Assembly (NCBI RefSeq): GCF_014705615.1
Contig: NZ_JACXJA010000014.1
Coordinates: forward strand, 1 to 64,000
Direction of reading: 5' to 3'
DNA length: 64,000 bases
Source of the DNA: Paenibacillus oceani
GTDB taxonomy: Bacteria > Bacillota > Bacilli > Paenibacillales > NBRC-103111
Below, one piece after another: positions 61,645 through 64,000 of this stretch (position 1 is the first letter of the stretch; each line of letters starts with the position of its first letter). The notes under the pieces were generated by a model. It did not search any database. It saw only the letters and a list, made by a program, of their open reading frames with translations, and was not told the DNA's origin. The position numbers and the translations under genes are program-made.

Positions 61645-63167
61645 ATCCGAAGCAGCCACAAACGCAAACGTCCGCCAAGACGAAAACGGATGCGCAGCGG
61701 CAACCGAACGGTAACAAACGATCCCCCGGAACGGGCAAGCCCGGACTGGTCGGCGGACGACCCAAGACGGGCGGAGGCTTCGGCAAAAAGCCGGGACCGG
61801 CGGCTCCACCGAGACAGCCTTGGTCCGCGCGGGAAATCGCTCTGGACGTGCTTACGCGCGTCGAGACAGAGCAGGCGTACAGCAATCTGCTGCTGAACCA
61901 GGCGCTGCTGAAGCATAAACCGGACAAGGCCGATGCCGGACTTGCGACAGAGCTCGTGTATGGGACGATTCAGCGCCGAAATACGATCGATTATTTTTTG
62001 GACCGTTTCGTCGCCAAAGGAGTGAAAAAGCTGGAGCCGTGGGTACGCAATTTGCTGCGGCTCAGCTTGTATCAGCTTCATTACCTGGACCGCGTGCCGG
62101 AGCATGCGGCAGTTAATGAAGCGGTAAATATCGCCAAGCGGAGAGGGCATGCCGGCATTTCGGGCATGGTGAACGGCGTGCTGCGCAATGTCATTCGCCG
62201 CAAGGAGGAGCTGACCGTTCCCGCTTCGCTGGAACCGGTCGCCCGAATAGCGCTGGAGCATTCCCATCCGGAATGGCTCGTCGCCGATTGGATAAGCCGC
62301 TTCGGCACAGAGACGGCGGAGCGGATGTGCCGGGCTAACAATGAGCCGCCAAGCGCAAGCGTACGGGTTAATACGCTGAAGCTGACGCGGGAAGAGCTGC
62401 TCGGCCGGTTGAAGGCAGCCGGCTGCGAGGCGCGTCCGTCCGACGTGTCGCCCGCCGGCATAGTGGTCGAGAGCGGCGGCAATATGGCGCTGACCCCCTG
62501 GTACGTAAGCGGCGAGCTGTCCGTGCAGGACGAGAGCTCGATGCTCGTCGCCGAAGCGGCCCAGCCGGAACCGGGCATGCAGGTGCTCGACTGCTGCGCC
62601 GCTCCGGGCGGCAAGACGTCGCATATGGCCGAGCTGATGAACGACCGCGGCCGCATACTGGCCTGCGACATTCACGAGCATAAGCGGGAGCTGATCGCGG
62701 CCCAGGCCGAGCGCCTCTCGCTCCGCTGCGTCGAGACGAAAACGATCGATGCCCGCAATCTTCCCGAGGCGTTGGCGGGGACGGCGTTCGACCGGATTTT
62801 GCTGGACGCGCCCTGCTCGGGACTGGGCGTGATCCGGCGGAAGCCGGACATCAAGTGGGCGAAAAGCCCCGGGGATGTGGCCGGGATCGCCGGGCTGCAG
62901 TACGAGCTGCTAAGCGGCGTCTCTTCCCTTCTGGCGCCGGGAGGCGTGCTGGTGTACAGCACCTGTACCGTGGCCGAAGAGGAAAACGAGCAGGTCGTGA
63001 TGCGGTTTTTGCAGGAGCATCCGGAATTCGCTCTGAGCCGGCCGCCGCAGTCTCTGCAGGATCGTCTGCCGCCGGATTCCGTAGCCCCGGGCGGGACGAT
63101 CACAGTGTTGCCGCATCAGTTCGGCTCGGACGGTTTTTTTATCGCCGTGTTGCGCAAACGTTCGTGA
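61641..63167 (+). CDS. rsmB: 16S rRNA (cytosine-5) methyltransferase RsmB with long N-terminal extension
   Basis: A 508-residue protein. Residues 1-60 are a low-complexity Lys/Gln/Pro/Gly/Thr-rich, probably disordered tail (NPKQPQTQTSAKTKTDAQR). The NusB-like domain follows (ALDVLTRVETEQAYSNLLLNQAL), then the SAM-dependent methyltransferase domain with DCCAAPGGKTSHMAELM, APCSGLGVIRRKPDIKW and the catalytic-cysteine motif YSTCTVAEEENE. It methylates C967 of 16S rRNA. Usual length is about 440-450 residues, so the tail accounts for the excess. TTG start coupled to fmt, GGGGG upstream. Confidence 0.93.
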   Translation: MNPKQPQTQTSAKTKTDAQRQPNGNKRSPGTGKPGLVGGRPKTGGGFGKKPGPAAPPRQPWSAREIALDVLTRVETEQAYSNLLLNQALLKHKPDKADAGLATELVYGTIQRRNTIDYFLDRFVAKGVKKLEPWVRNLLRLSLYQLHYLDRVPEHAAVNEAVNIAKRRGHAGISGMVNGVLRNVIRRKEELTVPASLEPVARIALEHSHPEWLVADWISRFGTETAERMCRANNEPPSASVRVNTLKLTREELLGRLKAAGCEARPSDVSPAGIVVESGGNMALTPWYVSGELSVQDESSMLVAEAAQPEPGMQVLDCCAAPGGKTSHMAELMNDRGRILACDIHEHKRELIAAQAERLSLRCVETKTIDARNLPEALAGTAFDRILLDAPCSGLGVIRRKPDIKWAKSPGDVAGIAGLQYELLSGVSSLLAPGGVLVYSTCTVAEEENEQVVMRFLQEHPEFALSRPPQSLQDRLPPDSVAPGGTITVLPHQFGSDGFFIAVLRKRS

Positions 63168-63415
63168 TGCTGCTGAAGAGCTTTGGAAGAGCCTTGGCGG
63201 GGCTTAGGAGAGTCCTAGAGCTCTGACAGACTTGCGCGGGGACTTGGAAGAAGCACTGAAAAGGCTTTTGAAGAGGATTAAGAAAAAGCTTAAGAAAAGC
63301 TTAGAAAAGCGCAAAAAGCCCGGCAACTTTAGCTGGGCGCTCCGTTATGCTAGAATAAGATCAGCTTCCGGTTGAAGCTTGTACGCTCTAATAGCCGATC
63401 TTCACGCAAATGATT
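63168..63415. other. Purine-rich intergenic region after rsmB
   Basis: Holds repeated AAGCTTAAGAAAAGC-like purine-rich stretches (about 63270-63320) and one imperfect hairpin GCCCGGC/GCTGGGC (63327-63347). No gene is supported here. Confidence 0.4.
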
Positions 63416-63607
63416 AAATAAGAGCTGCAAACGACCTTTATTGAGCACCAAATGTGGATCGAGAGCTGAATAGGAGCGGTTTGCAGCTCTTATTCTGCTC
63501 CAAAAACCGATTTTAGCCAAAAAACGTCGATTTAAGAGCTGCAAACCACCCTTATTTGACTACATGTACGGATAACGAGCGAAATAATAGCGGTTTGCAG
63601 CTCTTAA
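63416..63607. repeat. Intergenic inverted-unit array B
   Basis: Four units of about 26 bases, with consensus AATAAGAGCTGCAAACCGC-type ends, strictly alternate in orientation: forward 63416-63442, reverse 63469-63494, forward 63530-63557, reverse 63582-63607. Start-to-start spacing is 53, 61 and 52. Each neighbour pair can form a stem of about 20 bases. It is related to array A. The remaining 63608-63791 shows no gene. Confidence 0.65.
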
Positions 63608-63791
63608 CAACCGCCTATCCAAGAGAGACAGCGGGTTTATCCGCCACGATCGATCTCCAGCCAGCGATTTTCGATTCTAGAGAAGCTGTTGCGGCGATCG
63701 TTTTACCGACAAGCTTTATTATTTGCTATTTGCTACACCATCAGATGTGTCATGCATACATGTGAAATCCAAACAACGGGCAGGGATGCTT

Positions 63792-64000
63792 GTGTCTACA
63801 CCTTTACAACCTTTAAAACCGTTAAAACCGCTGCAGCCCCATATTCCGGAGAAGCTGTCAGCCTACGATTTGTCTCTCGAAGAGTGGCAGGCCTGGCTCA
63901 AAGAAAACGGTCAGCCGGCTTTCCGGGCGGGGCAAATCTTCGATTGGCTGTACGTGAAGCGCGTGAAGTCGTTCGAAGAGATGTCCAACTTGTCGAAGGA
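63792..64000 (+). CDS. rlmN: 23S rRNA (adenine-2503) methyltransferase, N-terminal part (partial)
   Basis: The first 69 codons of a radical-SAM methyltransferase, cut by the window edge. After a proline-rich start ([15 protein letters not shown]) comes [48 protein letters not shown], the helical N-terminal accessory domain of RlmN. The radical-SAM cysteines lie beyond the window. GTG at 63792 has AGGG six bases upstream; an in-frame ATG at 63786 is too close to it. The place after rsmB matches B. subtilis order. Confidence 0.9.
   Translation, partial: MSTPLQPLKPLKPLQPHIPEKLSAYDLSLEEWQAWLKENGQPAFRAGQIFDWLYVKRVKSFEEMSNLSK

Noticed and set aside
63416-63607. Array of regularly spaced ~26-bp units resembling a small CRISPR
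   Set aside because: Units alternate in orientation, are imperfect, number only four, and no cas genes are nearby; arrays A and C behave likewise.
63556-63765. 69-codon open frame between array B and rlmN
   Set aside because: Begins inside array B, has no ribosome site, and its translation resembles no protein.

Overview
The window reads as chromosomal DNA of a moderately high-GC member of the Paenibacillaceae (Paenibacillus/Cohnella-like). The evidence is Bacillus-type gene families (YlaN, YlbF, YlbG, YugN, RemA, the tyrS T-box, RqcH), strong Shine-Dalgarno sequences with frequent GTG/TTG starts, and a bacterial XPB helicase. No rRNA, tRNA, CRISPR array, prophage or complete insertion sequence was seen.

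Layout. 1-12.6 kb: the 3' end of acsA, a metallophosphoesterase, a class A PBP with fibronectin domains, tyrS behind a T-box, rpsD with its own promoter and long leader, a GAF-GGDEF diguanylate cyclase, a lipoprotein, a VTT-family membrane protein, an M29 aminopeptidase and an HPr-like protein without the phospho-histidine. 12.6-26 kb: ald with a PucR/AdeR-type regulator, ylaN, a Ca2+/H+ antiporter, an Asp23 protein, a DJ-1/PfpI protein, flavohemoglobin hmp with a convergent Crp/Fnr gene, an ftsW-type operon, an M20 amidohydrolase, a CBS protein and a secreted thermonuclease. 26-32.7 kb: XPB helicase and a helicase-associated protein with overlapping reading frames, then ylbF and ylbG split by an inverted asparaginase gene. 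32.7-39.3 kb: accessory DNA rich in intergenic repeats (a tandem MITE-like pair and several arrays of short inverted units), with LysR, PHP phosphatase, galU, an oxidoreductase and an AraC gene.

39.5-64 kb follows the Bacillus subtilis order yloA(rqcH)-yloB-yloC-remA-gmk-rpoZ-coaBC-priA-def-fmt-rsmB-rlmN. It is interrupted by about 9.7 kb between yloB and yloC that holds a decayed hybrid histidine kinase, an AraC regulator facing a two-dehydrogenase plus TIM-barrel operon, a GNAT enzyme, dapF and a homocysteine methyltransferase/MTHFR fusion.

Regulatory signals include the tyrosine T-box, a perfect palindrome at the activator position of the hmp promoter, and a 22-bp-phased direct repeat between the AraC gene and its divergent operon. 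The most unusual feature is a set of intergenic arrays (four in the 4-unit or heptamer style, at 17.3, 32.8, 36.4-36.9 and 63.4 kb) in which short units with different core sequences are laid out in alternating or inward-facing orientation.
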